Shown here: positions 51,358 through 60,787 of the stretch, piece by piece
Layout: the number at the start of each line of letters is the position of its first letter
How positions within the stretch are numbered: position 1 is the first letter of the stretch
DNA from: JANXQZ01 sp038225555
Lineage (GTDB): Bacteria; Acidobacteriota; Terriglobia; Bryobacterales; Bryobacteraceae
Assembly (NCBI GenBank): GCA_038225555.1
Contig: JBBRRB010000012.1
Span: forward strand, 69,772 to 133,771
Direction of reading: 5' to 3'
DNA length: 64,000 nt
Notes under the pieces: model-generated
The model's database searches: none
Seen by the model: only the letters and a program-made list of their open reading frames with translations
What the model was told of the DNA's origin: nothing
Translations under genes and position numbers: made by a program

Positions 51358-52124
51358 GGACGCGTGAGCACCCAAGGCCCGTTCGAAGTCACCGCTACCG
51401 TGTGTTCGAAGTGCGCCGAGTACTTGCCGTCTTTCGTGACCGCAGTCCACTTATCCGCCCGGGTTTGCATGTCCGGTCCGCCCGCGTTCACCATCGGCTC
51501 AATCGCCAGCACCATGCCCTCTCTCAAACGGGGATTCTCATTGCGCCGGTCCACGTAATTGGGAACCTGCGGCTCTTCATGCAGCTCCGTGCCGATCCCG
51601 TGTCCCACCATTTCCCGAACGATCGAGAAGCCATTGTCTTCCACATGCTTTTGCACCGTGCCGCAAATGTCGAACAGCCTGTTTCCCGATCGAACCTTAT
51701 CAATCGCCAATTCCAAAGCTTCCTGCGTTACGCGCAGCAGCTTTTCCGTTTCCTGACTGATCTCGCCAACCGGCACCGTCAGCGCCGAGTCGCCAAAATA
51801 GCCGTTCAACTGCACGCCCGTATCGATCGAAACGATGTCGCCCTTTTTCAGCTTGCGCTTGCCGGACGGCATCCCGTGCACGATTTCGTCGTTCACCGAA
51901 GTGCAGAGCACAAAGGGAAACTTCGAACCGGCAGCTTGCGTGTAATAGCCCTTAAAGGCAGGTTTCGCGCCAGCATCCTTCATCATCTTCTCGGCGGCAG
52001 CTTCCAACTCCTGAGTAGTAACCCCTTCCTGCACCATCTTCGCCAAATCCTGCAGGATCTGCCAAACCAGAAGTCCGCTGCGCCTCATGCGCTCCAGCTC
52101 CGCCGCGTTTTTACGAATAATCAT
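51354..52124 (-). CDS. map: Type I methionine aminopeptidase
   Basis: 256 residues from the ATG at 52124 (a TTG three codons earlier is possible). Metal ligands: Asp pair in IDTGVQLNGYFGDSALT, His in VGHGIGTELHEEP, Glu in AIEPM and Glu in HFEHTVAV. It removes the initiator Met after deformylation. It overlaps infA by 4 bases. Confidence 0.97.
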   Translation of the reverse strand: MIIRKNAAELERMRRSGLLVWQILQDLAKMVQEGVTTQELEAAAEKMMKDAGAKPAFKGYYTQAAGSKFPFVLCTSVNDEIVHGMPSGKRKLKKGDIVSIDTGVQLNGYFGDSALTVPVGEISQETEKLLRVTQEALELAIDKVRSGNRLFDICGTVQKHVEDNGFSIVREMVGHGIGTELHEEPQVPNYVDRRNENPRLREGMVLAIEPMVNAGGPDMQTRADKWTAVTKDGKYSAHFEHTVAVTSNGPWVLTRP

Positions 52125-52133
52125 GCCGCCCAA

Positions 52134-52808
52134 TTAAACCTGACGAGAAATCAAACCGCAAATCCTATTAGAGATCGTTTGCGGGGAACCCTCGCTGCCG
52201 TCGATATCGAAGGCGGTTACGCCGGATTCTCTAAAATAGTTCATCAAAGGCTCCGTTTGCCGCGCATACTCTTCCAGCCTCTGGCGAATCACTCCCTCGC
52301 TGTCGTCTTCGCGGGTAATCAGCGTTGCGCCATCCTTATCGCAGACGCCAGCCACTTTAGGCGGATTGGAGCTAATACTGTAAAGTGTTCCGCAAACAGG
52401 ACACAATCGGCGGCCTGACAAACGGGCAATCACTTTATTATAATCTACTTGCAAGTGGATCACCACTGGCTCAACATTTCTCGCCACAAGCAACCGATGC
52501 ATCGCTCCCGCCTGCTGCAGCGTGCGCGGATAGCCGTCCAGAATAAACCCCTTGGCCGCATCCGGACGATCAATGCGGTGCTGCACCAGGCAATTCACCA
52601 GTTCGTCCGATACCAGCATGCCAGCGAGCATGCCAGCCTGCACCTGTTTTCCCAGCTCGTCTCCCGCTTCGATATGCTCGCGCAGCATGTCGCCCGTCGA
52701 GATATGCGGGGCTTGCATGCATTGTTTCAGCAGTTTCGCTTGCGTTCCCTTCCCTGACCCCGGCGATCCGAAGAGGATCACTGCCAAGGCACCGCTATTC
52801 ACCGCCAT
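52134..52808 (-). CDS. adk: Adenylate kinase
   Basis: 224 residues from ATG 52808, the first start after the secY stop. P-loop FGSPGSGKGTQAK, then ISTGDMLREHIEAGDELG and ILDGYPRTLQQA. The LID domain keeps a zinc-binding-type cysteine set (LCPVCG, GVCDKDG). It interconverts AMP, ADP and ATP. Confidence 0.97.
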   Translation of the reverse strand: MAVNSGALAVILFGSPGSGKGTQAKLLKQCMQAPHISTGDMLREHIEAGDELGKQVQAGMLAGMLVSDELVNCLVQHRIDRPDAAKGFILDGYPRTLQQAGAMHRLLVARNVEPVVIHLQVDYNKVIARLSGRRLCPVCGTLYSISSNPPKVAGVCDKDGATLITREDDSEGVIRQRLEEYARQTEPLMNYFRESGVTAFDIDGSEGSPQTISNRICGLISRQV

Positions 52809-52824
52809 GAATTCGCTAGATTCC

Positions 52825-54219
52825 TTAAACGCCGCTGCGGCGTCCGCGAATTCTGCCTGCCCGCGGAGTGAATCCCTCATAGTGGCGCATGATGAGCTGC
52901 GCCTCCACTTGGTTCACCGTGTCCATCGCCACTCCCACGACAATCAGCAATGACGTTCCTCCGAAGAAGAAGTTCACACCGAGCCCGTCCAGAAGCCAGC
53001 GTGGAAAGTAACTGTCGATGAAGTTCCCTACACCCGGCAGCCGCTGCAGCTTGATTCCAGAGATCATGATCTGCGGGATCAGCGACAGGATGGAGAGATA
53101 CAGGCCGCCCACCACCGTGATTTTCGTCAGAATCGTATTCATGTAATCGGCGGTATTCTTGCCGGGCCGAATGCCCGGGATGAACCCGCCGTACTTGCGC
53201 ATGTTGTCGGCCGCTTCGTTCGGGTTGAAGATGATCGACACGTAGAAGAAGCAGAAGAACATGATTAACGCCACGAAGAGCAGGTAGTACAACGGCTGGG
53301 CTCCGCCAATCGATTGCAGCATCCCGCTGAGGAAGGGGCTGGTCTTCACCCATTGCACTTGCATCAGGGTCTGCGGGAAGGCCAGAAGGGAGGAGGCGAA
53401 AATCACAGGAATTACGCCGCCAGCGTTTACTTTCAAAGGCAGGTGGGTGGACTGGCCGCCCATCATGCGTCGACCAACCACGCGTTTGGCATACTGCACC
53501 GGAATGCGCCGTTCGCCGCGCTCCACTAAAACGATGAATGCAACCACTGCCACCATCACCGTAAGAATAATGATCAGGTGAATCGGGGTCCACTGCTTAC
53601 TGACGAGATTGCCGTAGATATTGTCGATAGCCTTGGGAATGCCCACGACGATGCCCGTGAAAATCAACAGCGACATGCCATTGCCGATTCCGCGCTCGGT
53701 GATCTGCTCGCCGAGCCACATGATGAACGCCGTGCCGGTTGTGAGGCTGAGCATTGTCATGGCGATAAAGCCGGGTCCCGGATGCATCACGAAACCGCCG
53801 TCCGAGCTTTGCAGCGTGAAGGCGATGCCGAAGGATTGAACAATCGCCAGCATGACCGTTAGGTAGCGCGTCCACTGGGTGATTTTGCGGCGTCCGAGTT
53901 CGCCTTCTTTTTGAAGCTTCTCGAGAGTGGGAACCACCACCGTCAGCAATTGCAGGATGATCGAAGCCGTAATGTACGGCATGATTCCGAGCGCGAAAAT
54001 TGTCAGGCGCCGGAACATGCCTCCGCTGAACAGGTCCAGGAATCCAAACAGGGTTCCCGAATTGCGCGCGAAAAATTCCGCCAGCTTGTTGAAATCGATG
54101 CCCGGAGTAGGAATGTAGGCGCCCAGCCGGTAGATGGCCAGCATCGCAAGCGTGAACAGGATCCGCTTGCGCAAGTCCGGGATTCGAAATATGTTCGCGA
54201 CGGCCTCAAAAAACTTCAT
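52825..54219 (-). CDS. secY: Preprotein translocase subunit SecY
   Basis: 464 residues with ten transmembrane segments expected for SecY; conserved stretches include LFSGGMFRRLTIFALGIMPYI and the cytosolic loop ending IPVQYAKRVVGR. It forms the Sec channel, located as usual between rplO and adk. Confidence 0.98.
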   Translation of the reverse strand: MKFFEAVANIFRIPDLRKRILFTLAMLAIYRLGAYIPTPGIDFNKLAEFFARNSGTLFGFLDLFSGGMFRRLTIFALGIMPYITASIILQLLTVVVPTLEKLQKEGELGRRKITQWTRYLTVMLAIVQSFGIAFTLQSSDGGFVMHPGPGFIAMTMLSLTTGTAFIMWLGEQITERGIGNGMSLLIFTGIVVGIPKAIDNIYGNLVSKQWTPIHLIIILTVMVAVVAFIVLVERGERRIPVQYAKRVVGRRMMGGQSTHLPLKVNAGGVIPVIFASSLLAFPQTLMQVQWVKTSPFLSGMLQSIGGAQPLYYLLFVALIMFFCFFYVSIIFNPNEAADNMRKYGGFIPGIRPGKNTADYMNTILTKITVVGGLYLSILSLIPQIMISGIKLQRLPGVGNFIDSYFPRWLLDGLGVNFFFGGTSLLIVVGVAMDTVNQVEAQLIMRHYEGFTPRAGRIRGRRSGV

Positions 54220-54263
54220 GGTTTCCCCAGTTTCGTGTTCCCAGTTTATCCTTCTCTCGAGAG

Positions 54264-54728
54264 CTATGCGGCAGCTTCAGGAGCGCCGCCGCCGATCAAC
54301 TCGGCGATACCGCCCGCCTTCTGAATTTTCTCGAGAGCCGATTTTGAAAACAGATGAGCCTGCACCGTGATCTTGCGCGTCAGCTCGCCGGACCCGAGCA
54401 CCTTGAGACCCGCGCCGAGCTTTTTAATCACGCCCGCTTCCATCAAGCTGTCGGGCGTGAACGAATCGCCCGGCAGAAGCTCCAGCCGATCCAGATTCAC
54501 AATCGCGTATTCCTTGCGGAAAATGTTGGTGAAGCCCCGTTTCGGCAAACGCCGGTGAAGCGGCATCTGGCCGCCTTCGAAACCGCGCATGATGCTGTAG
54601 CCCGAAACCGATTTGGCACCCTTCGCGCCGCGACCGGAAAACTTGCCTCGGCCCGTGCCCATACCCTGACCGACGCGCTGCTTTTTATGCTTCTGTCCCT
54701 TGGGCGGTCTTAAATTGCTGAGATTCAT
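54264..54728 (-). CDS. rplO: 50S ribosomal protein L15
   Basis: 154 residues. N-terminal extended tail NLRPPKGQKHKKQRVGQGMG and globular end with GGQMPLHRRLPKRGF. Position after rpmD and before secY is canonical. Confidence 0.97.
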   Translation of the reverse strand: MNLSNLRPPKGQKHKKQRVGQGMGTGRGKFSGRGAKGAKSVSGYSIMRGFEGGQMPLHRRLPKRGFTNIFRKEYAIVNLDRLELLPGDSFTPDSLMEAGVIKKLGAGLKVLGSGELTRKITVQAHLFSKSALEKIQKAGGIAELIGGGAPEAAA

Positions 54729-54731
54729 GGC

Positions 54732-54917
54732 TTAGTCCTCTACGATCGCGAGCAGATGCGGAATCTTGGCAACCATGCCGCGAAAATTGGCAGTATCCGG
54801 GCGCACAACAATGCGATTCATTTTCTTCAGTCCCAACGAGCGCACGATTATTTTGTGCTTCTCGGGCGTGCAGATCGGACTGCGTATCAGCTTAATCTTG
54901 ATCATGCCGTCAGCCAT
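54732..54917 (-). CDS. rpmD: 50S ribosomal protein L30
   Basis: 61 residues, IKIKLIRSPICTPEKHKIIVRSLGL; normal bacterial L30 length and position. Confidence 0.96.
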   Translation of the reverse strand: MADGMIKIKLIRSPICTPEKHKIIVRSLGLKKMNRIVVRPDTANFRGMVAKIPHLLAIVED

Positions 54918-54922
54918 GGCGG

Positions 54923-55435
54923 TTATCCTACCTTTTCCTGCGTAAGGCCCCGCATCTCGGCTACTTGAGCCCGGTCGCGGAGTTGTTCGAGGGCGTTGAT
55001 GGTCGCCTTGACGACGTTGTGGGGGTTATGCGAGCCGATCGATTTGGTGAGAACGTTGGGGATGCCGACCGCTTGAATCACCGCGCGCACCGGACCGCCG
55101 GCAATCACGCCGGTACCGTCTTTTGCCGGCTTCAGCATCACCAATCCGCTGCCGAACCGCCCCAGAACCGGATGCAGAATCGTATTCTCGAGCACGTTGA
55201 TCTTCCGCAGATTCTTCTTGGCGGCTTCAATGCCCTTCTTAATCGCCGCGGGAACTTCCTTGGCCTTGCCGGTGCCGAAGCCGACGATCTTCGCGCCGGG
55301 ATCGCCGATGACCACCAGAGCGGAAAAGCTCAGATTCTTGCCGCCCTTGACGACCTTGGTAACGCGGTTGATGGACACAACCTGCTCCTTGAGGTTCAAG
55401 TTGTTCGTTTCAATCCGCTTTGTAATGGTTGGCAT
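54923..55435 (-). CDS. rpsE: 30S ribosomal protein S5
   Basis: 170 residues. dsRBD-like N-terminal half (ISINRVTKVVKGGKNLSFSA region) and S5 C-terminal domain with GTGVIAGGPVRAVIQAVGI. Confidence 0.98.
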   Translation of the reverse strand: MPTITKRIETNNLNLKEQVVSINRVTKVVKGGKNLSFSALVVIGDPGAKIVGFGTGKAKEVPAAIKKGIEAAKKNLRKINVLENTILHPVLGRFGSGLVMLKPAKDGTGVIAGGPVRAVIQAVGIPNVLTKSIGSHNPHNVVKATINALEQLRDRAQVAEMRGLTQEKVG

Positions 55436-55442
55436 CTGTTCT

Positions 55443-55802
55443 CTAAAACTCCAGTCCCGCTTCGCGCGCTGCGTCGGCCAGAGCCTTCACGCGCCCGTGA
55501 TATAGATAGCCGCCGCGATCGAACACTACTTTAGTGATCCCTTTGCTCTTGGCCCTTTCAGCGATCAGCTTGCCGATTTCCTTGGCCCCCCCGACGTTGC
55601 CGCCGGTACCCGCTCCAGCGCCCTTCTCGATCGAGGACGCAGCCACCAAAGTATGGCCCAGGCGATCGTCGATGACTTGCGCGTAAATGTGCTTCACGCT
55701 GCGAAACACCGCCAGACGCGGGCGCTGCGGAGTGCCGCTGACGCGCCGCCGGATGCGGCTGTGAATGCGGATACGGACATCGTTCTTTGAACTCTTTTGC
55801 AT
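55443..55802 (-). CDS. rplR: 50S ribosomal protein L18
   Basis: 119 residues, RIRRRVSGTPQRPRLAVFRS near the start and YLYHGRVKALADAAREAGLEF at the end; 5S-rRNA-binding protein. The ATG is 1 base into the rplF stop region, so translation is coupled. Confidence 0.97.
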   Translation of the reverse strand: MQKSSKNDVRIRIHSRIRRRVSGTPQRPRLAVFRSVKHIYAQVIDDRLGHTLVAASSIEKGAGAGTGGNVGGAKEIGKLIAERAKSKGITKVVFDRGGYLYHGRVKALADAAREAGLEF

Positions 55803-56338
55803 TACTTGCCTCCGGCTCCGGTCTTGCCGACCTTCTTGCGCAGCGCCTCTCCGGTGTAGCGGACGCCCTTGTTCTTGTAAGGATCCGGAGGACGCAAAGC
55901 GCGCATGTTGGCGGCAACCTGGCCGACCATTTGCTTATCGTAGCCTGTTAAAACCAAGTGGGTCAGCTTGTCGATTTTGACATCCACGCCGTCGGGCAGA
56001 AGCAGTTCGATGGGATGCGAATAGCCCAGGGTGAACGTTACCAGCTTGCCCTTCACGTCCGCTTTGTACCCTACGCCGGTGATGTCCAACTCGCGAGTGA
56101 AACCCGTGGACACGCCTTGCACTGCCGCAGCCAGCAAAGCTCTGGTCAAGCCGTGCACGGCCGCATACTGGTCGCCGTCGCGCACGAGATCTAAATGGCC
56201 GTCCGCTTGCTTAATTTGAATGCCAGGGGGAACCGGCACGGTCAGCTTGCCTTTGGGGCCTTCCACTTTTAGCACGTCGCCGATGTTCACCTTCACGCCC
56301 GAGGGCAGCGGGATCGGCTTTTTTCCAACTCTCGACAT
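55802..56338 (-). CDS. rplF: 50S ribosomal protein L6
   Basis: 178 residues. MSRVGKKPIPLPSGVKV start and PDPYKNKGVRYTGEALRKK near the C-terminus, followed by a short basic tail. Canonical position between rpsH and rplR. Confidence 0.98.
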   Translation of the reverse strand: MSRVGKKPIPLPSGVKVNIGDVLKVEGPKGKLTVPVPPGIQIKQADGHLDLVRDGDQYAAVHGLTRALLAAAVQGVSTGFTRELDITGVGYKADVKGKLVTFTLGYSHPIELLLPDGVDVKIDKLTHLVLTGYDKQMVGQVAANMRALRPPDPYKNKGVRYTGEALRKKVGKTGAGGK

Positions 56339-56350
56339 AATTTCTTTGCT

Positions 56351-56749
56351 CTACCAGATCTGGCAGAGCACCTCCCCGCCAACGTTTTCCTTGCGCGCGG
56401 CCGAACCGGTCATCACTCCGCGAGGCGTGGTCAGGATGTTGATACCCAGACCGCCCAGCACGCGGGGCACTTCCTTGCTGCCGACGTAGACGCGGCAGCC
56501 GGGCCGCGAAACGCGCTCGATGCGCGAGATCACCGGAACCATGCCCGGCGTATATTTCAAATAGATGCGAATGCTCTTTTTCGCGCCGTCTTCGGCCTGC
56601 TTGAAGTTCATGATGTAGCCTTCATCCTTGAGGATGCGAGCGATCTCCATCTTCAGCTTCGAAGCCGGCACGTCGACCTTCGGGTGACGGGCCATGGCGG
56701 CGTTGCGGATGCGCGTCAGCATGTCTGCGACTGGATCGGATGTGGACAT
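56351..56749 (-). CDS. rpsH: 30S ribosomal protein S8
   Basis: 132 residues: DPVADMLTRIRNA start and ARKENVGGEVLCQIW end, both typical. Confidence 0.98.
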   Translation of the reverse strand: MSTSDPVADMLTRIRNAAMARHPKVDVPASKLKMEIARILKDEGYIMNFKQAEDGAKKSIRIYLKYTPGMVPVISRIERVSRPGCRVYVGSKEVPRVLGGLGINILTTPRGVMTGSAARKENVGGEVLCQIW

Positions 56750-56773
56750 ATGTGTACCCCGTAATCCCTTCGG

Positions 56774-56959
56774 CTACCAGCTCGACTTCGTCACGCCGGG
56801 AACTTCGCCGGCGAGCGCGAGTTGGCGGAAACAGATCCGGCAAAGCTTAAACTTGCGAAGGTAGCCCCGCGGCCGGCCGCAGCGGAAGCAGCGGTTGCGG
56901 TGCCGGCAAGCGAACTTGGGCTTCTTTTCGTCTTTGGCGATTTTTGCGGTTGTTGCCAT
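56774..56959 (-). CDS. rpsN: 30S ribosomal protein S14 type Z (zinc-binding)
   Basis: 61 residues. C24-x2-C27 and C40-x2-C43 (CFRCGRPRG, CRICFRQLA) give the short zinc-binding S14 form. It lies between rplE and rpsH as usual. Confidence 0.97.
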   Translation of the reverse strand: MATTAKIAKDEKKPKFACRHRNRCFRCGRPRGYLRKFKLCRICFRQLALAGEVPGVTKSSW

Positions 56960-56991
56960 TTACTTTATAGACTCTCGTTTAAATCCACCGC

Positions 56992-57534
<543 letters not shown>

Positions 57535-57537
57535 CGT

Positions 57538-57903
57538 TTAACCTTTCCTATCCAGCGGCTCGCCGGATTTTCGCGCGATGCGAATGCGCCTGGCCGTGGG
57601 GCCGGTTCCTTCGATGCGATACCCGACCCGAGTCGGAATCCCGCCGGAGGTGAGCACCATCACATTCGAAGCGTGGATTGGACTTTCGCGTTCCGCAATG
57701 CCGCCCTTGATTTGTTTAGAAGGATTGGGACGGGTATGCCGCTTGATCAACGACACGCCTTCCACCAGAATCTTTCCCTTGTTGCGATCCACCGAAATCA
57801 CGCGACCCGTCTTGCCGCGATCGCGACCGGCAATCACCTTGACTTGGTCATCCTTCTTGATCTTGATTTTGTAATCTACCTTCGGAGCCGTCTTTCCGGG
57901 CAT
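57538..57903 (-). CDS. rplX: 50S ribosomal protein L24
   Basis: 121 residues with the KOW motif (VIAGRDRGKTGRVISVD). Overlaps the rplN stop by one base. Confidence 0.97.
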   Translation of the reverse strand: MPGKTAPKVDYKIKIKKDDQVKVIAGRDRGKTGRVISVDRNKGKILVEGVSLIKRHTRPNPSKQIKGGIAERESPIHASNVMVLTSGGIPTRVGYRIEGTGPTARRIRIARKSGEPLDRKG

Positions 57904-58271
57904 TAAATTACCTCCGGGGCAAGCGAAACGATCTTCATAAATCTTTTGTCGCGCAACTCGCGGGCCACTGGTCCAAAGACGCGCGTGCCCACCGGCTCGC
58001 CAACCTCGTTGATCAGGACGGCAGCGTTCGAATCGAAGCGGATATAGGTGCCGTCCTTGCGCCGAGCCTCTTTGCGCATCCGCACTATTACGCAGCGAAC
58101 CACTTTGCCCTTCTTGATCGCCGAATCCGGCGCAGCTTCCCTGACGCTGGCTGTAATAATGTCCCCGAGCCCGGCGCGCAGGCCGAGGTCACCGCCGCGA
58201 GGCAGAATGCACTGCAATTTTCGAGCGCCGCTGTTGTCTGCGACCTCGAGGATGGTGCGCATCCCGATCAT
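57903..58271 (-). CDS. rplN: 50S ribosomal protein L14
   Basis: 122 residues: EVADNSGARKLQCI near the start and NEVGEPVGTRVFGPVAREL near the end; both typical. Overlaps rpsQ by 4 bases. Confidence 0.98.
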   Translation of the reverse strand: MIGMRTILEVADNSGARKLQCILPRGGDLGLRAGLGDIITASVREAAPDSAIKKGKVVRCVIVRMRKEARRKDGTYIRFDSNAAVLINEVGEPVGTRVFGPVARELRDKRFMKIVSLAPEVI

Positions 58272-58690
58272 GATTTCCTCCCGCCGGACTTGACCTTCTT
58301 GCGAGCCGCCGACTTCTTCTGAGCCGCCGACAGCATCTTAGGCGCTAGCGATTTCTGACCCGAAGTGGTTTGCGTGCTGGCCAGATCCACGCTGTTGGGA
58401 TCCACGAGCACCTGCACCGCCTTGCGGACCACTTCGCCCAAGCGCCAGCGCTTGGTTTTGCTCATCGGGCGGCATTCGACGATTCGAACCACGTCGCCCA
58501 GCTTGGCCGTTTGCTCTTCGTCGTGAGCGTAAAACTTGTTGCGCTTGCTGATCACTCGCTTATAAATCGGGTGGCGAACGCGGCGCGTCACTTCCACGAC
58601 AATGGTCTTGGCCATCTTGGCGGAGACCACTTCGCCCACCTTTTCGTTCTTGTGCCCGACTTCGTGCTGTACCGCTTCCTGCTCGGCCAT
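58268..58690 (-). CDS. rpsQ: 30S ribosomal protein S17 with basic C-terminal extension
   Basis: 140 residues against about 85 for the usual S17. The core is present (GEVVSAKMAKTIVVEVTRRV, DVVRIVECRPMSKTKRW). About 45 extra residues follow, ending in a Lys/Ala-rich tail (AAQKKSAARKKVKSGGRKS), plus ~15 at the N-terminus. The tail probably contacts rRNA. Confidence 0.96.
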   Translation of the reverse strand: MAEQEAVQHEVGHKNEKVGEVVSAKMAKTIVVEVTRRVRHPIYKRVISKRNKFYAHDEEQTAKLGDVVRIVECRPMSKTKRWRLGEVVRKAVQVLVDPNSVDLASTQTTSGQKSLAPKMLSAAQKKSAARKKVKSGGRKS

Positions 58691-58693
58691 CGG

Positions 58694-58927
58694 TTACTTT
58701 CCCCTCTTCTTCGAAACCGGCTCGGGCGCGGTATCGGGGTGCAGCGCGCGCTCGGTGAGAACGGTGAGCATGCGCGCCCGGTCCTTCTTCATCCCGCGCA
58801 GCTTCGTCAAACCGTCGGCCTGCCCCATGGACATTTGAAATCGCAGGCGGAACATTTGCTCCGGTATTTCCTTGACCTGCTTGCGCAACTCGGTGCTGTC
58901 CAACTCTCGTACTTTATCGGCTCTCAT
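58694..58927 (-). CDS. rpmC: 50S ribosomal protein L29
   Basis: 77 residues: KVRELDSTELRKQVKEIPEQ and RLRFQMSMGQ are typical two-helix L29 sequence. Confidence 0.96.
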   Translation of the reverse strand: MRADKVRELDSTELRKQVKEIPEQMFRLRFQMSMGQADGLTKLRGMKKDRARMLTVLTERALHPDTAPEPVSKKRGK

Positions 58928-58935
58928 CGTAATCT

Positions 58936-59352
58936 CTATTGCCCGCTCGACTCTTCTCGCCAGACCAGTTTCGTCGGCAGCGGAAGCTTCTGCGCAGCCA
59001 GCCGCATCGCCTCTGCGGCAATGTCCTTAGGCACGCCTTCCATTTCAAACAAAATCTTTCCGGGCCGGATCACGCAGACCCACTCTTCCGGAGCGCCTTT
59101 GCCTTTGCCCATGCGGGTTTCGGCGGGCTTCTTGGTAATCGGCTTATCCGGGAATAGGCGGATCCAAACCTTGCCGCCGCGCTTGATAAATCGGGTCATC
59201 GCAATGCGGGCCGCTTCGATCTGCCGGGAGGTGATCCAGCCGCAGCGCATCGCTTTCAAGCCGTAGTCGCCGAAAGCGAGCGACGATCCCCGCCACGCCT
59301 TGCCGGTCATGCGGCCGCGCTGCTGTTTTCTGAACTTGACCTTCTTAGGCAT
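58936..59352 (-). CDS. rplP: 50S ribosomal protein L16
   Basis: 138 residues from the ATG at 59352 (MPKKVKFRKQQRG), the normal L16 N-terminus; ATG 59358 would only add Met-Leu. RFIKRGGKVWIRLFPDKP and TRMGKGKGAPEEW are signature motifs. Confidence 0.97.
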   Translation of the reverse strand: MPKKVKFRKQQRGRMTGKAWRGSSLAFGDYGLKAMRCGWITSRQIEAARIAMTRFIKRGGKVWIRLFPDKPITKKPAETRMGKGKGAPEEWVCVIRPGKILFEMEGVPKDIAAEAMRLAAQKLPLPTKLVWREESSGQ

Positions 59353-59391
59353 CAACATTGCGTATCAGTTCTCCTGGACGAAAGCGGGCGG

Positions 59392-60387
59392 CTAAGCCTT
59401 CGGCGGCCCGTCCGAGCCGCCCGGATTCTCTTGCTTCAATTCCTGTTTCCAACTCGGCTGCGGAGGTGCCAAAGGGGGCGCGATCGGAGCCGGCGGACGC
59501 GATCCCTGCTGCTCGGCTGGCGGTGGCTGCGTTGCCGCTCCCCCGCTGTGCTCCACGGGAGGAGCCGACTGAACTGGCGGGGCCGATTGGATCGGCGGAG
59601 GCGGGCTCATCGTGCTGCGGCGCTCTCCGCCACCCCGGTCTCCGGTGTGTCCGCCCCGGTCCGATCCGCGATCCGGGCCCCGGTCGCGATCCCGGCGGTC
59701 CCGGTCGCGCGGCGGACGACGCGGCTCTGGATCGTTCCGCAAGCCGGTCTTCTTGCCCTGCCCTTCAATAATATCGCCCTTGTACGTCCAGCACTTGACG
59801 CCGATCACGCCATAGGTTGTAAACGCCTCGGCGAAACCGTAGTCCACGTCGGCGCGCAGCGTGTGCAGAGGCAGCTGCCCCTGCAAATACCACTCGCTGC
59901 GAGCAATTTCCGCGCCGTTCAAACGTCCGGACACGCGAACTTTGATGCCCTTGCATCCAAAGCGCAGCGCCGAATCCACCGCCTTGCGCATGGCGCGGCG
60001 AAACGCAACGCGCTTTTCAAGCTGCAGAGCGATCGACTCGGCTACGAGCTGGGAGTCCAGCTCCGGCTTATGCACTTCCTGAATATCGATGAAAACTTCG
60101 CGCTGGGTCTTCTTGGCCAGCTCCTGCTTGAGCTTTTCGATCTCCGCGCCGCGCTTTCCGATGATGATCCCCGGGCGCGAAGTACGGATCGTAACCCGCA
60201 GCTTGTTGCCCGGCCGATCCACCTCGACGGAACTGACTCCCGCCGCCTTCAGCCTCTGGTGCAGCGATTTCTTGAGTTCCAGATCCTCGCGGAGGAGTTT
60301 GGCATAGTCCTGCTTGGCGAACCAACGCGATCGCCACGTTTTGGTAATGCCGAGCCGGAAGCCGTATGGATGTACTTTCTGTCCCAT
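59392..60387 (-). CDS. rpsC: 30S ribosomal protein S3 with long disordered tail
   Basis: 331 residues from ATG 60387 (MGQKVHPYGFRLGITKTW); longer upstream frame has no support. Residues 1-217 are a normal S3 with KH domain (GIIIGKRGAEIEKLKQEL) and C-terminal domain. Residues about 218-331 are an extra tail: a charged Arg/Asp/Gly stretch (RDRDRRDRDRGPDRG) then a Pro/Ser/Gln-rich part. Typical S3 is 210-240 residues. S3 lines the mRNA entry tunnel. Confidence 0.97.
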   Translation of the reverse strand: MGQKVHPYGFRLGITKTWRSRWFAKQDYAKLLREDLELKKSLHQRLKAAGVSSVEVDRPGNKLRVTIRTSRPGIIIGKRGAEIEKLKQELAKKTQREVFIDIQEVHKPELDSQLVAESIALQLEKRVAFRRAMRKAVDSALRFGCKGIKVRVSGRLNGAEIARSEWYLQGQLPLHTLRADVDYGFAEAFTTYGVIGVKCWTYKGDIIEGQGKKTGLRNDPEPRRPPRDRDRRDRDRGPDRGSDRGGHTGDRGGGERRSTMSPPPPIQSAPPVQSAPPVEHSGGAATQPPPAEQQGSRPPAPIAPPLAPPQPSWKQELKQENPGGSDGPPKA

Positions 60388-60394
60388 TCGCTCT

Positions 60395-60763
60395 CTATTT
60401 TCCCTTCGCGGGCGCTTTCGAGACCGCCTTATTGTCGCCCACCGTGACAACGATATGCGCCATCCGCCGCTGATACCGATAGGCCCGGCCCATGGGCGCG
60501 GGCCGGATGCGCTTCATGCGCGGACCCTCGTTCACATAGCACCCCGTCACGATCAGCGCGTCCACGTCGATATCGCTGGCCTTGTTCGAAGCATTGGCGA
60601 TGGCCGAATCGAGCACTTTCAAAATCGTGGGCGCAAGCCGCTTGTTGGTCGAGCGCAGCACGATGCGCGCCTCATTGGCGGAAATGCCGCGAATGAGATC
60701 GATCACCAGGCGCGCCTTCTGCGGCGACGTTCGAATATATCTTGCTTCCGCTCTCGCTTCCAT
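60395..60763 (-). CDS. rplV: 50S ribosomal protein L22
   Basis: 122 residues: RYIRTSPQKARLVIDLIRG and RIRPAPMGRAYRYQRRM, the loop that lines the exit tunnel. Confidence 0.97.
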   Translation of the reverse strand: MEARAEARYIRTSPQKARLVIDLIRGISANEARIVLRSTNKRLAPTILKVLDSAIANASNKASDIDVDALIVTGCYVNEGPRMKRIRPAPMGRAYRYQRRMAHIVVTVGDNKAVSKAPAKGK

Positions 60764-60787
60764 CAGTTCCTCGTGAGTCCGCGTCCC

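Noticed and set aside
51402..52418. 338-codon plus-strand frame over map and adk
   Set aside because: Antisense to two clearly functional genes; composition unlike a real protein.
59431..60447. 338-codon plus-strand frame opposite rpsC
   Set aside because: Antisense to S3; arginine-rich translation is a by-product of GC-rich codons.
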